Part shown: positions 10,332-22,559 of the stretch, in pieces
Layout: each line of letters opens with the position of its first letter
Numbering within the stretch: the stretch's first letter is position 1
Assembly: GCA_036245805.1 (NCBI GenBank)
Contig: BTRK01000001.1
Coordinates: forward strand, 17,057,087-17,121,086
Direction: 5' to 3'
Length of the DNA: 64,000 nt
Source of the DNA: Pristionchus mayeri
Taxonomy: Eukaryota; Nematoda; Chromadorea; Rhabditida; Neodiplogasteridae
The notes under the pieces: model-generated
Told to the model about the DNA's origin: nothing
Seen by the model: only the letters and a program-made list of their open reading frames with translations
The model's database searches: none
Position numbers and translations under genes: made by a program

Positions 10332-11840
10332 TTCGTAACAACGGTAGCATATGATAAAAATAGCGCAATTGCCTTTTCTCGAACGATCTTTAGCAAAGAC
10401 GACAAGTACAATGGCGCTACGCGTAAACAAGTGACAAATTGTTGATCGCAGGAGCGATACGGGGAAAACGTTAACGTGGTGATTCTGATGGTAATAATTA
10501 TTACCAGTAGTATAATGATCAATGCTCGCCTGCCCAAGTCAACATAAAGCGATAATCAGTAATATATGACCGATTCCGTGGAAACTCCGTGGTCACGGAC
10601 GAGATGGACTATTTGAACTCCCGAAATGCTATATTTCGGCTCCGAATCTTGAAATCTCAAAGTCTTGAAAAGAAGCGACTTGAAATTTGGAATATGGCGC
10701 ATAAATTGCGTTTACTCCTCCATATTGTAAATGTTAAGTACAATAGAATCCGAGGGTGGGCGTGTGTACCAGAAATGAAACTCAGATGGGAGCAGGAATT
10801 AAGGAGAAGAAAGGGATCGGAAAGAGGCTCCACTTTGAGAGGAATAGGGAGGGAGATGTCACCTTCCTTAGCCGCTTTGAAGTGAAGGTTATTCCACTCT
10901 TGGCTCTCCCACTGTCAGTTTTACTTGTGCTATAGATATTGCTTTTGACGTTACAATGTCTTTCCCTCCCCCCATTCTCTCTTGTTTCTAGCCCGGCAGT
11001 TAATGGTCTACTATCCAAGGGCGATGAGCAATTTTTCACTGGCTCGCACTAAACCACTTAGCCGGATTAAGAGTGATGTGGGGAGGATAGGTTGAGACTA
11101 ATTCCTCCTTACCTGTTACTGTTACTTTGCCCTTCTACTCGCGTGTCTTCCTGACAACACTCACTAATATATTATTCGATATGTCATTGGGGTCGTGAAG
11201 GATAGAACAAAAGCTGACATCTATCTTTTATCTTCTGGTCATCCTTACATCCTTACGGTCATCCTTGTTAGGGCTATCGTTCCACATTGTAATAAATACT
11301 TATCCCGTTGAAAACGTGACTCGCTTCGGTTGCCAACTCTTACTTGAGGGATATTTCTTTGCGTGGTATTTAAAAAAAATTACAATGCCTCTCGCCTCCA
11401 TTATGCTACACCAAAAGCAGGTATGGTCTCTCCATCTCTCTCGAAGTTTCCTGTCTCAAGCACCCTGTTATGTGCATTATGTAAGTAAGATCAATATTTC
11501 GTCTGTATCATTCGCGTAGCAAGTATCATGTGTACGGGTTTTTAACATTGATATGCATTGAATCGATAGAGAGCAACAGTTAACAGCGCATTTCCTTTCC
11601 AAACGTCTTCAAACAGCCGAGTGCTAATCCTGTGAAGGTCAGTTCCCTTTCCAACACACATTTGACCCCTCTCCAGGCCCCTCAAAACGCTCATTCTGAC
11701 CCCCTTGGAGAGGATATTTGACCCCTCATTTCTCGTCGTTTGACCCCCCTGGACGAGTCATTCTGACCTAGCAATTAGGGGGATTGGCGACGATAAACGC
11801 ATTATAACGAGAAAGTCCCAGTTTCCGATCCGAATGTCGC
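10332..11840. other. No gene recognised
   Basis: About 1.5 kb upstream of the receptor DNA-binding exons. I looked here on the minus strand for the missing first zinc finger (CxxC...CxxCxxFF) and did not find it. It contains a stray TTTACTCCTCC end near 10709 and CCCCTC/TGACCCC repeats at about 11660-11770. Confidence 0.5.
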
Positions 11841-12079
11841 TAACATGCCTTCTCGAAATGTTTCATTTCACGATAACTTGCCCACGTCTAATGAGGGAGT
11901 TACTCGTCCCGCCATCACTACCAAAACTACAAAATTGCCAGCAATCAATAGCATCTCCACACACAAGGCTAATGCGAATACCCCTGCCCCTCAGATAACA
12001 AGAGAAGAAGAACGAATACAACTCACTGCAATAAAAAGAGGCAAATAAACATCTTGGCTGAAGAATTTATGGATGGACG

Positions 12080-14889
12080 TTGTATGTTGTTTGTGATTTT
12101 CCGTCGAATATACGGCAAAATAAACGATGATGAGAATAATATGGAGCAAGGATGGGCTATCAAGCAAAGGAAGGCAGTACGATTCACTGATGAGGCCAAG
12201 CGATGGGGGGGGGGGGGGGGGGTGACAAAACGAAAAACGACAAAACGGAAAAAAATCACAGTTCCTTCGGGATTCGACATAGAGAAGTGCGGGTTGTTGC
12301 ATTGTTACTAGTATGCGCTCTAGTACATTTGCATATACAATTCTTGTTACTAGGCGATATTGAGTTTCACTCCTCACCTATGACTCGGGGGTCATGGTCC
12401 AAAATCGAGAAATTGAATGTAAAGTCATGATGAGATATCAACAAGGTACCATTCTCAATCGATACTACAGTACTCAAGTAACTACCGTATCCCAGTTCCA
12501 TGGGTCAGATTCAGTTCGTTGGGTCACACATTTGAAAAATAATTCTGAAGTGGTAGATCGTGATTCAATTAGCACACATTATCATTCTCAATCGATACTA
12601 CAGTACTCCAATAAATACCGTAACCCATTTCCGTGGGTCAGATTCAGTTCCTTGGGTCACACATTTGAAAAAAATAATTTTGTAATGGTAGATCATGTTT
12701 CAATAATCACAAGGCACTATGCTTGATCGATACTACAATACCCCAGTAACTACCGTAACCCAGTTCCGTCGGTCAGATTCAGTTCCTTGGGTCAGACATA
12801 TTACAAAAATTTCACAAACGCGGGTTAATTTGTACTTCTTCGGTTTCTGGCCACTATTCCTTCTTATTTCCCATCCCAGCCCTTCATTGAGGGGTTGAGC
12901 GGCCGCAAATCAGGTTGGAAATTGGGCTAGATGAAGGGGAGCGAAGAGTGAACAGAAACCGAAGAATTGCCGTTTAATATTATACAAACACTAAGTACCG
13001 TTTTCGCTCGATACTACAGTTCCCAAAGAACTAGTAGTCTTCAGTGTTAATGGGCATAACCTAAAAATTAGAGTGCCTTGGTTAACGTTGAGCGTCATTT
13101 CACCCCTCAATCCTTCCCCAAGGATCACCATGCTTCCGGAAGGGTGACCGCTCCCTATCATCCTTCGGCAAGGAATGGGGCGATTTGCATGCTGTTGAGA
13201 ATCGAGAGGAAGGCCTTCCTCTCATCCTTCCTTTGTCAACCCTATCTACCATTACAAAATTATTTTTCAAATGTGGAACTGAATCTGACCCACGGAAATG
13301 GGTTACGGTAGTTATTGGAGTTCTGTAGTATCGTTTGAGAATGATGATTTGTAGCATCGATTGAGAATGATAATCATAAAGTAGTATAGGTTACGGTATG
13401 TTACGGTGAAGTCATTTTGAAATCAATCGTTGAATCTTTGAGAAATTATATGACCCAAAGAACTGAATTTCAAACATGGAACTGAGTTATGGTAGTTACT
13501 GGGTACTGTAGTATCAAGTACGGCGTTTACGTGCGGTATGATATCGTATGAAGAACGATTGATAAAGGAAAACATCTGAGATCGATTTGGAAATTTTGAA
13601 AAAAAACATTTGACCCAAAGATCTGAATCTGGCCCATGAAACTAGGGTGCGGTAGTTCTTTGGGAACTGTAGTATCGAGCGAAAACGGTACTTAGTGTTT
13701 GTATAATATTAAACGGCAATTCTTCGGTTTCTGTTCACTCTTCGCTCCCCTTCATCTAGCCCAATTTCCAACCTGATTTGCGGCCGCTCAACCCCTCAAT
13801 GAAGGGCTGGGATGGGAAATAAGAAGGAATAGTGGCCAGAAACCGAAGAAGTACAAATTAACCCGCGTTTGTGAAATTTTTGTAATATGTCTGACCCAAG
13901 GAACTGAATCTGACCGACGGAACTGGGTTACGGTAGTTACTGGGGTATTGTAGTATCGATCAAGCATAGTGCCTTGTGATTATTGAAACATGATCTACCA
14001 TTACAAAATTATTTTTTTCAAATGTGTGACCCAAGGAACTGAATCTGACCCACGGAAATGGGTTACGGTATTTATTGGAGTACTGTAGTATCGATTGAGA
14101 ATGATAATGTGTGCTAATTGAATCACGATCTACCACTTCAGAATTATTTTTCAAATGTGTGACCCAACGAACTGAATCTGACCCATGGAACTGGGATACG
14201 GTAGTTACTTGAGTACTGTAGTATCGATTGAGAATGGTACCTTGTTGATATCTCATCATGACTTTACATTCAATTTCTCGATTTTGGACCATGACCCCCG
14301 AGTCATAGGTGAGGAGTGAAACTCAATATCGCCTAGTAACAAGAATTGTATATGCAAATGTACTAGAGCGCATACTAGTAACAATGCAACAACCCGCACT
14401 TCTCTATGTCGAATCCCGAAGGAACTGTGATTTTTTTCCGTTTTGTCGTTTTTCGTTTTGTCACCCCCCCCCAAGCGATACATCGAGAGCCTCTACGACC
14501 TTGGTATCTCTCAGAAGAAGCATATTCATCCTGAGGAAGCTGAGAAAATGATGGCTACTGAGAAGAAGAACGGAGTCCGTGTGTTCTCGGTCGAAGAACG
14601 ACTCACTGCGAAACAGATCTTATCAATCTACTCTCGCATTTCCGCAGCGAGAGTGGCAGCTACAGTCTCAAAGAAACCTCGATTCAAGCTATTCATGGGA
14701 GTCGAGGTGGAGGAAGAAGAGGAATTCGACGAAAATGCGATCTTCGATGAGTGGTGGTACAACGACGACCACGACCTTTATGTTCACTCGATCACGGACA
14801 ATAGTCATGAAATCTTCGACCACACTCAGCCTCTTGAAGTCGATCACGATGATTTAACACTTATTCGGGCTGACCAAAAACACCAATGA
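12080..14889 (+). pseudogene. Nematode ORF of unknown function split by a foldback element
   Basis: The frame ending KAVRFTDEAKR at 12204 continues after the inserted element as AKRYIESLYDLGISQKK from about 14471 to a TGA at 14889, in the same frame once one copy of the 9-bp duplication CCAAGCGAT is ignored. The downstream part (about 139 residues) has a helix-rich segment with FSVEERLTAKQILSIYSRIS and an acidic tail (EVEEEEEF). The pattern of a TKQI/AKQI...SRL helix resembles short helix-turn-helix-like segments common in nematode-specific proteins, but I do not claim a family. The 5' part is unclear: the frame is open from about 12054 and no good start or acceptor is visible. Unless the insert is spliced out, the gene is broken. 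Confidence 0.5.
12205..14470. mobile_element. Foldback element, 2.27 kb, with long arms and internal tandem repeats
   Basis: Arms 12205-13035 and 13650-14470 are near-perfect reverse complements. The ends are a G-run then GGTGACAAAACGAAAAACG, and its complement ending in a C-run. A duplicated CCAAGCGAT flanks it. Each arm carries 3-4 copies of a unit of about 120 bp built on TCGATACTACAGTACTC...CCGTGGGTCAGATTCAGTTC. The central 600 bp also has diverged copies. No protein is encoded. The 8-9 bp duplication suggests mobilisation by a hAT- or Mutator-type transposase. Confidence 0.85.
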
Positions 14890-15618
14890 GAACAGAGAAC
14901 TGCATCTGATAGATGCCATTCTTGGCAGGCAGGAGTTTTACCGGTATTAAATTATCGGCAGAACTTTAGCACAGCAATTTGTTCCTCTCTTCAGGAATAA
15001 CGAAAGTGCTCTCGTAAAATTCAATATTATCACTCCCTTTGTTATTGCCGCACTAATAATCCGAATTCAATTACATGCGAACAATGCAGTATGAACTCCG
15101 CTTTCTACAGAACAAAATATGCAAACGTTCTATGTCCATCTTCCGATCGTGTTCACATCCACACTTTTCGTAAATTTACATAGCCAACAAATGAGCAGGG
15201 ACGAAGGGAATGTGGTAGTAAAGGACGGACAGAGCTATGAACAGGAGCAATTATTAAGTAGTAATTTCAAAAGTGAATTGGTTAAAATTGCATCCTATCA
15301 ATCATCTCAAATCTTCATAATATCGAAAACACATTTAATGCGAGATATATGTTTCATTAGCTTTATGAGATCACTGGATCATGTTAAATTTGGTTTCACA
15401 GATGGTCTACTGTTAAAAAACATACCGATGATAGCGCTACCACTCTCTAGACCGGTCGACCGGAGAGAGTGTGGGAAATGAAGAGACGCTGACACGAATT
15501 ATGAACTCTACTTGCAATGAGGGGTTTCATGATGGAAGCGTTATTGACGGGCTTTTAACTAGTCAGACGGGAAAATAAAGAAAGATCGATCAGTCCTTAC
15601 TAGTATTTTAGCAATATG
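14890..15618. other. No gene recognised
   Basis: Contains a 120-codon plus-strand frame (15119-15481) with no recognisable motif, whose last third runs into a copy of the 8344-8510 hairpin (GGTCGACCGGAGAGAGTG at about 15454). I do not treat it as a gene. Confidence 0.4.
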
Positions 15619-16242
15619 GGTGACTATCTGAGAGAATGGACCAATTCAACCTATATGCCGTACAGCGAAAAATAAAGTGCTGATTTTAAGATGTTCCTAA
15701 GGGTAACTTTTCACGTAGAGTCTGAAAATCGACCTCAGAAAGCCGTATCTCTGGCCCATCGTTTTCCTCAACGTCGAGGTCGGGTTTTCTAACTTTTGAG
15801 CGGATCATCCAAACCCCATAGTTATTCTGAAAGATCTCGACGAGATAAGCATTTTTACTGTTGGAAGGAATATGCTAGCTCATCTAAGAAAAAAATTATG
15901 ACCAGTTGAAATCTCAAAATTCTTACCCTGAAAATGCTTTTCGCGAATGTACACATTAAATTATCTTATTCGATTCCCCGTTAAAAGTTACCCCTAAATG
16001 CAAAATTTCACCAAAAAAAAACTGTGTCGAAAAGTGGTTTCCCGAATAAAGGAAGAAGTCGGAGTGGTAATTTTCACCCATTTTTACGCAGTTTCCTGAA
16101 TCTTCGTGAGGTACGATCACTTCTCAACTTTTTTCGACGATTATACAGTTGGGAAGAACTATGAACCTGAAAAACTCCGAGTTTTGAGAATTTCTGAAAA
16201 CTCGATTTCCTCAACTTCGACATTTCCCATATTATGCATTTA

Positions 16243-17518
16243 TTAGGTTGATTCATAAGTTTTGTCGCATTTCGGAGGTTCCGAATTTTTCATTACAGGA
16301 TACGTCTCAAACATTTCCATTGCCTGGCCTTCTAGTACATGTTAGGGGTATGCATGCATATTCAAACCATAGGGTATAGCTGAGCTGTCCATGCCGGCTA
16401 AGCAAAAAATACTAATATATCCTAATTTGAATTTTGTGCAAATTTTATTAATTTGTTTGACCGGGCGCTAATTCGCAGAGACGAATAACAAACCAAAAGC
16501 ATACAGCTTGGTGATATGCCACGTGAATGCTCTTTCTAAATATATGTCAGATATGGTGCTATGATGAGCGGAACCAAAGATATAGTTCATTGAATCACAG
16601 TATAGCCGCTGATTTATAGTCAACCTGACCAAATCTCCTGAATCCAGAGTTATAGCAACTGGTCCAAACATAAGTGCGTTCCAACTACAACTCATGGAGT
16701 TTTAATTTACCATAAAAGAAAGTGAGGCAGATTACACAATTCTAGCGGGAAATTTGAATTTTACATAAGTTCATTTCGTGAAAAATTTTGCCAAAAATGC
16801 AAGTTTAGGTGTTTCGAATTCAAAATTGTCATTCAAAAGCTATTGATTTCTAAAATTATCCCAACTATTTAATGATAGTGGAAGGTTTGATGGTTCGAAT
16901 GATCACAATAAATCAGATATTGAACATGTGTGTGAGGTAGGAATTTGAACAAAGTGCAAATTTCAGCAGTTTGATTAACATACCATCGTTCTGTATGGAG
17001 CCAATTATCTCAACATGACCCAATCAACCTCAAATTGTAAATGTATACTAACCACCTTGGGTGGCTTCTATTCCACTACTATTTGGATCTCGATATCATT
17101 TGAGAAGAAAATTCTGCATGTAAAACTTTTTCCGACCGTCACCTATCATCAACATTAAACAAACTCGTCGAAATTTCAAGAACGCTTTTCATTTGCCAGT
17201 ATCCATGAGTGGTTCAAAATTAAGCCCATATACAGTACTTTACGCATATCACACTAAATCGACACAATTCCTCTTTTTCGAGATGCACAGGTGCATTAAA
17301 TTGACTTGTAATCCTGATCTCACTACAACTTTTTCTGACCACTGCGCCTCCCTAGCTGTCTTCACAAGGCTGAAGTAGAGCGCTTAAGAGCGCTTTAAAA
17401 GGGTACGAATGCCCTCACTGATTACGAGTAACGAAATTGAGATGAAACTAATTGGAAGAATTTCTGAGGTTTGAATGCATAAGAGACGGGACGCGACAAA
17501 ACTTATGAATCAACCTGA
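16243..17518. mobile_element. Mariner-type non-autonomous element at the tip of FB1's left arm
   Basis: The ends are TTAGGTTGATTCATAAGTTT and AAACTTATGAATCAACCTGA, flanked by TA. 1276 bp is the size of a full mariner, but I find no transposase frame (longest open frames about 75 codons) and no D,D34D motif, so it is decayed or non-autonomous. Confidence 0.75.
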
Positions 17519-17972
17519 TATAACATCTCATTTTCAAATCACATCGCACTACTGCCCATTAAATATTGCAGAATGTACCTACAGGAGTCGGAAAATTAAC
17601 CCCATGTGACTGCACCAGACTAATTGTTGGTTAAAAACACGATTTCGCGAGGGAATCAAACTGATAAAACGTGATTTAGAATACAGTTTTGCATAAATAG
17701 TCGATATTTTGCTTGTTTCATGTGTTTCTGTAAAAATTTCATCGTATGGGTTGACTATAAGGAGTATTCATAGGTTTGATTTTTTTTGGTTTTCAACGCT
17801 CAGATTTTCGTTCATTTCTGTCATTTCGTTCATTTCTGTCATTTCGGTCATTTCTGGGTTCTCAAGTGTGTGGCGAGCGGTTGAGTGCGATTTCGTCTCT
17901 CCGTCTCCGGTTCCGCCCGCCCGGATTCCCTTTCCCAGACGCGTTGGCACGCGGGAGTTGTACGCCGCCACG

Positions 17973-20717
17973 ATGGGTCGCCACTTCTACATCGGCACCA
18001 TCAACGCCAGGACGCTCGGCCCAAGGGAGAAGCAGTCGGAGATGGAACTCGCCCTCGACAAGATCAAGTGGGACGTGGTTGCAGTGCAGGAAGCCAGGAT
18101 TGTGGGTTGTGCCTCGTTCAATCTTACATCCTCAGGCACTGTAGTCTACCACTCGGGCGGGCCCACTGCTTCCCATGGCGTGGCATTTTTGCTTCGACCG
18201 CAACTCGCGCGCGGAGCTGTGTTCAATGGCCTCTCCCCTCGTTTGGCCACTCTGCTCCTTCCCGACCTACGGCTCTTCCTGGTCTGCGCTTACGCCCCTA
18301 CGTCTTCCTACGATGACGACGCGTATGAAGACTTCCTAGACCAGGTTGAGACCGCCCTGCGGAGTGCCCCAAAAGGCCATATGCCAGTTCTGGTTGGTGA
18401 CTTCAACTGTCGAGTGGCGAGGGAACCTGGCAATGAAAGATTTGTCGGTAACTTTGCCTCTCCCACACCGAACTCACGCGGACGCTGCTTCACTGAGCTC
18501 TGCGTGAGGAACAGACTGCGCATCCTGAACACGTTCCCCAAGAGACGGCACGGTCGAATCTGGACCTGGCGATCCCCAAACGGCTCCGCATTCCACCAAA
18601 TTGACTACGTTGCAGCGCCCGCCACAGCGAGAGTAGTCAACTGTGGAGTCGTTGGTCGGTTTGAGTTTGACTCCGACCATCGCCTTGTTCGGATGTGCCT
18701 CTCCCTCCCTGGCAAGGCGAGGCAGAAAAGATGCAGGGAGCGGCTAGATTTCGATCGAACCGCTTTTACTGTCAACGCAAACCTTCTCGCGTCACTGCCC
18801 CTTGCCCGCCCCAGTTCTGCCGCCGACGCCTATACTACGGTAAAGGCTTTCACGGAGACCGCGGCAACGAACTGCTGGAGGAAGCGCCAATCCCCTTCTT
18901 GGATCTCGAGTGGAACGCGGAAGCTCCTAGCGATGCGCCATGAATTGCAATCCAACTCCCAACAAGCTGTCGCCTACTCAGCTGCCTGCAAAGCTGCCCG
19001 GACGAGTTTCGTCGATGACATCAGGAAGCGAAAGGAGGCGCAAGCACGGCAAGCAGCAACCATGGGAAGGAGCATCGTGAAGAGCATGCTGAGTCTGCAA
19101 ACCTCAAAGAAGCGCCTTCTAGTTCCCCACCCTGTAACTGGTGCTCTCTCTCAAGCAGCTACCAAGACAGTGGTCCAGAGCTTCTTTGACGGTCTCTACA
19201 CCCCTGCAGTTCCGTGTCCACTCCCAGTCCCTCCTCAGCCTCTGGATCCCCTTCCTCCCTTCCTACCCGATGAGGTCAGCAAAGCGATGTCCCAACTCAA
19301 GTGTGGTCACTCACCCGGTTCGGATGGCATTCTCCCTGATATGCTATACCACTCTCGAAACCACCTTGCTCCCGTTATCGCTGATCTACTCAACTATCTG
19401 GTAGATGGAGAGGCTGTTCCAAGCGACCTGACCGAAGCAATTGTCACTCTTCTGCACAAGAAAGGAGACCCTACCAACATTGGGAACTTCCGTCCCATCT
19501 CCCTCCTCACCGTTTCCCTGAAGACAATGACCAAAGTCATTCTTCAGAGACTCGAAACTGTGCTTGAAGAAACAGAGTCCTCGACCCAAACCGGCTTCCG
19601 GCGCGGCTACAGTACTCTCGACAACCTGCATGCCATCAAGCAGGTCGCTGAAAGAACCTCCGAGTACGGTATCCCAATCTACTTGGCGTTCGTCGACTTC
19701 AAGAAGGCGTTCGACTGTGTGGAGTGGAATGCCTGCTGGCAAACCCTCTTCTCGTTCGGAGCCCATCCCTCCCTCGTCCACATGTTGCGCCGTCTCTACG
19801 AGTCCTCCTCTACACTCATTCGAGTTAATGAGGAGCTCGTTCCTGTGACTGTGCGTCGAGGAGTCCGCCAAGGGGATACCCTCTCCCCTCGTCTCTTCAA
19901 CGCAGTGCTACGATCAGCCATGGACAACATTGACTGGGAGTCAGATGGAATTAGAATCGACGGAAGGAACCTTTGCCACTTGGAGTATGCCGATGACGTG
20001 GCTCTCGTTGCCAAATCTCGACCCGAGCTGGAACGAATGCTGAAGAAGCTGATGGACGCGTGCAGCCGAGTTGGTCTCGATGTGAATGCAAGCAAGACCA
20101 ACCTCCTCACCTCCTGCACCTCTACCCGCAATCCAATAATCATCGGCAATCTGCGATTCGAATTCGTCGATAGCGCCACCTATCTCGGAGGAAGAATAGC
20201 TCTTCCCTTGGATCATTCCGACGAAATAGAACACCGGATTCGATTAGGGTGGCTGGCCTGGAGTAAGCTCTCGCACCTCCTATCTTCTCGAATTCTGTCC
20301 ATCAAGATCAGGAGGAGAGTCTTCGAGAGCTGCATCACGGCTACAGTTCTCTATGGGTGTGAAGTATGGGCTCTGAGATCTAGCGAGAAGGAGAGGCTGA
20401 GAGTCACCCAGAGGAAGATGGAAAGAAAGATGCTTGGAGTCACGCTGAGGGACAGATGGAGGAATGACCGCGTGAGAGGGATTACCAAGCTGAGAGACTG
20501 GAATGAGGAAGGATTGAAACGAAAAGCGCGCTGGGCCCTCAAGATCAGAAGAATGGGAGTGGAACAGTGGAGCCGTGCGACAACTGTCTGGACTCCATTC
20601 AATAGGACTCGTCCCCCCGGAAAGCCTCGCGCGCGATGGAGAGACGACCTATCCCGAGCTATTGGCAGCCATTGGTGGAGTGCAACTTATGAAGACTACC
20701 GACCTATCATCTTCTGA
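17973..20717 (+). CDS. RTE-clade non-LTR retrotransposon polyprotein (endonuclease + reverse transcriptase), intact
   Basis: The frame is open from 17709, but the methionine at 17973 (914 aa) fits the family start, just before GTINARTL of the AP endonuclease. Upstream codons are a microsatellite-like Ile/Ser/Val stretch. Counting from 17709: endonuclease with QEAR at 127-130, GDFN at 230-233 and SDHRLV at 322-327; reverse transcriptase about 560-830 with NFRPISLL, the palm YADDVAL at about 760, and a C-terminal zone ending in RWRDDLSRAIG. It nicks chromosomal DNA and copies its own RNA there. The 3' UTR is tiny and ends in four ATTG repeats, typical of RTE tails. No stops or frameshifts, so it may be recently active. 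Coding GC is clearly above the surroundings. Confidence 0.92.
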   Translation: MGRHFYIGTINARTLGPREKQSEMELALDKIKWDVVAVQEARIVGCASFNLTSSGTVVYHSGGPTASHGVAFLLRPQLARGAVFNGLSPRLATLLLPDLRLFLVCAYAPTSSYDDDAYEDFLDQVETALRSAPKGHMPVLVGDFNCRVAREPGNERFVGNFASPTPNSRGRCFTELCVRNRLRILNTFPKRRHGRIWTWRSPNGSAFHQIDYVAAPATARVVNCGVVGRFEFDSDHRLVRMCLSLPGKARQKRCRERLDFDRTAFTVNANLLASLPLARPSSAADAYTTVKAFTETAATNCWRKRQSPSWISSGTRKLLAMRHELQSNSQQAVAYSAACKAARTSFVDDIRKRKEAQARQAATMGRSIVKSMLSLQTSKKRLLVPHPVTGALSQAATKTVVQSFFDGLYTPAVPCPLPVPPQPLDPLPPFLPDEVSKAMSQLKCGHSPGSDGILPDMLYHSRNHLAPVIADLLNYLVDGEAVPSDLTEAIVTLLHKKGDPTNIGNFRPISLLTVSLKTMTKVILQRLETVLEETESSTQTGFRRGYSTLDNLHAIKQVAERTSEYGIPIYLAFVDFKKAFDCVEWNACWQTLFSFGAHPSLVHMLRRLYESSSTLIRVNEELVPVTVRRGVRQGDTLSPRLFNAVLRSAMDNIDWESDGIRIDGRNLCHLEYADDVALVAKSRPELERMLKKLMDACSRVGLDVNASKTNLLTSCTSTRNPIIIGNLRFEFVDSATYLGGRIALPLDHSDEIEHRIRLGWLAWSKLSHLLSSRILSIKIRRRVFESCITATVLYGCEVWALRSSEKERLRVTQRKMERKMLGVTLRDRWRNDRVRGITKLRDWNEEGLKRKARWALKIRRMGVEQWSRATTVWTPFNRTRPPGKPRARWRDDLSRAIGSHWWSATYEDYRPIIF

Positions 20718-20760
20718 GCGTTTCCGCCTGATAAGATAAATTGATTGATTGATTGATTGA
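20718..20760 (+). repeat. RTE 3' tail with ATTG tandem repeat
   Basis: After the stop at 20717 come about 25 bases of UTR and then four to five ATTG units, after which the right arm of FB1 begins. This marks the 3' end of the retrotransposon. Confidence 0.75.
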
Positions 20761-21385
20761 TAAATGCATAAAAATCGGAAATGTCGAAGTTGAGAAATCG
20801 AGTTTTCAGAAATTCTCAAAACTCGGAGTTTTTCAGGTTCATATTTCTTCCCAACTGTATAATCGTCGAAAAAAGTTGAGAAGTGATCGTACCTCACGAA
20901 GATTCAGGAAACTGCGTAAAAATGGGTGAAAATTACCACTCCGACTTCTTCCTTTATTCGGGAAACCACTTTTCGACACAGTTTTTTTTGGTGAAATTTT
21001 GCATTTAGGGGTAACTTTTAACGGGGAATCGAATAAGATCACGAGTCAGCGGGGGGAAAATGACCCTATCGGGAACAATTTTCAAAAATATATTTTTATT
21101 TTTGCTCATACTATAATGGTAGAATGCTTATGTGATGACTTTATGATTAATCCAGGTCACAGGTCTCAGAGCCGCCTTTTAGGAATTATCCGGTTTTGAA
21201 GCCGGCTATGCTGTATTTCATCTCTCCGATGAGCTACAGAGGTGGCAATAGGCTCAAAAGTTGCGGAAAATTATTTCCTGAAACTTTTGTGTTGAAAATT
21301 AAGGTGTAGATGTAAAGATAAAAAAAGTGTGCAAAAAAATTCAAATTTTTCGTTAAATAAAAAATCGCCCTACTTTTCCGAGCAT

Positions 21386-22556
21386 ACATGACATGGAATT
21401 TTATTGCAGATTATGAAAGCTTGAACAGTCTCAATTACCATAAAAATATAAGAGGGGCAACATCAGGGTGGACTAAGCTCACTGAGAGTGAATGAATCTG
21501 GGAGTGAGGAATCAGCATTTGGAATTGTCGAATTTCGGCCAGTCTTCGATGAAATCGATCCAAGTTCGACGGTGTGAAACTATTTATGGATGATACATTA
21601 GGGAAACACGGTAATATTCAAAGTTTTGATCGATCGGAAAAATGTGATTTTTCCAACTTCAAAAATTTTCATTTTTGAACCCCAAAACTTCAAAATTCTA
21701 AAGTCCCAATGCGAGAACCCTAGGTGCATTTTGAAGTAGACTTCAACATTAATAGAAAATTGTCATGAAATCGTCAACCACTACATTTATATTGGAAACT
21801 CATTCTCACGAATAGGCCGCAAAATCAAGGTCGATTTTGGAAAACAGTAGTTTCCGACCATGATTTTCAGAAATCTGATACGATTTGAACTTGTAAAATC
21901 AATGTATAGAGTGTTGAATTAAAATATGACAAAAAAATCTTAAATTTCAAAAATTATCGTTACACAAATTTTCAAAAATTCAGATTTGTTTTTAAATGTT
22001 CCTGTGTTCCATTGTTTCCGATTAAGCAGTGGTAAATTTGATTTTATAAGTTCAAATCGTATCAGATTTCTCAAAATCATGGTCAGAAACTACTGTTTAA
22101 CAAAATCGACCTTGATTTTGCGGCCTATTCGTGAGGATGAGTTCCCAATATAAATGTAGTGGTTGACGATTTCATGACAATTTTCCATTAATGTTGAAGT
22201 CTACTTCAAAATCCACCTACGGTTCTCGCATTGGGACTTTAGAATATTGAAGTTTTGGGGTTTAAAAAAGAAGATTTTTGAAGTTGGAAAAATCACATTT
22301 TTCAGATCGATCAAAACTTTGAATATTACCGTGTTTCCTTAATGTATCGTCCATACATAGTTACACATCGTCGAACTTAGATCGATTTCATCGACGACTG
22401 GCCGAAATTCGACAATTCCAAATTCTGATCCCTCACTTCCCCAGATTCATTCACTCACAGTGAACTTAGTTCACCCTGATTTTGCCCCTCTTATATTTTT
22501 ATGATAATTGGGAGTATTCAAGCTTTCATAATCTGCAATAAAATTCCATGTCATAT
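21386..22556. mobile_element. Foldback element FB5
   Basis: An inverted repeat with ends GACATGGAATTTTATTGCAG and CTGCAATAAAATTCCATGTC. The arms meet near 21970 (CAAAAATTCAGATTTG). The arm blocks with GGCCGAAATTCGACAATTCC and GGCCTATTCGTGAG/CTCACGAATAGGCC pair. AT-rich and non-coding. Confidence 0.8.
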
Positions 22557-22559
22557 ATG

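Noticed and set aside
12394..14292. Pairs of 110- and 75-codon frames on opposite strands
   Set aside because: They are mirror images produced by the arms of the foldback element and contain only the tandem repeat.
17709..17972. 88 extra residues at the front of the retrotransposon polyprotein
   Set aside because: Low-complexity Ile/Ser/Val and Pro stretches from a TTTCTGTCATTTC microsatellite; the conserved endonuclease begins right after the methionine at 17973.
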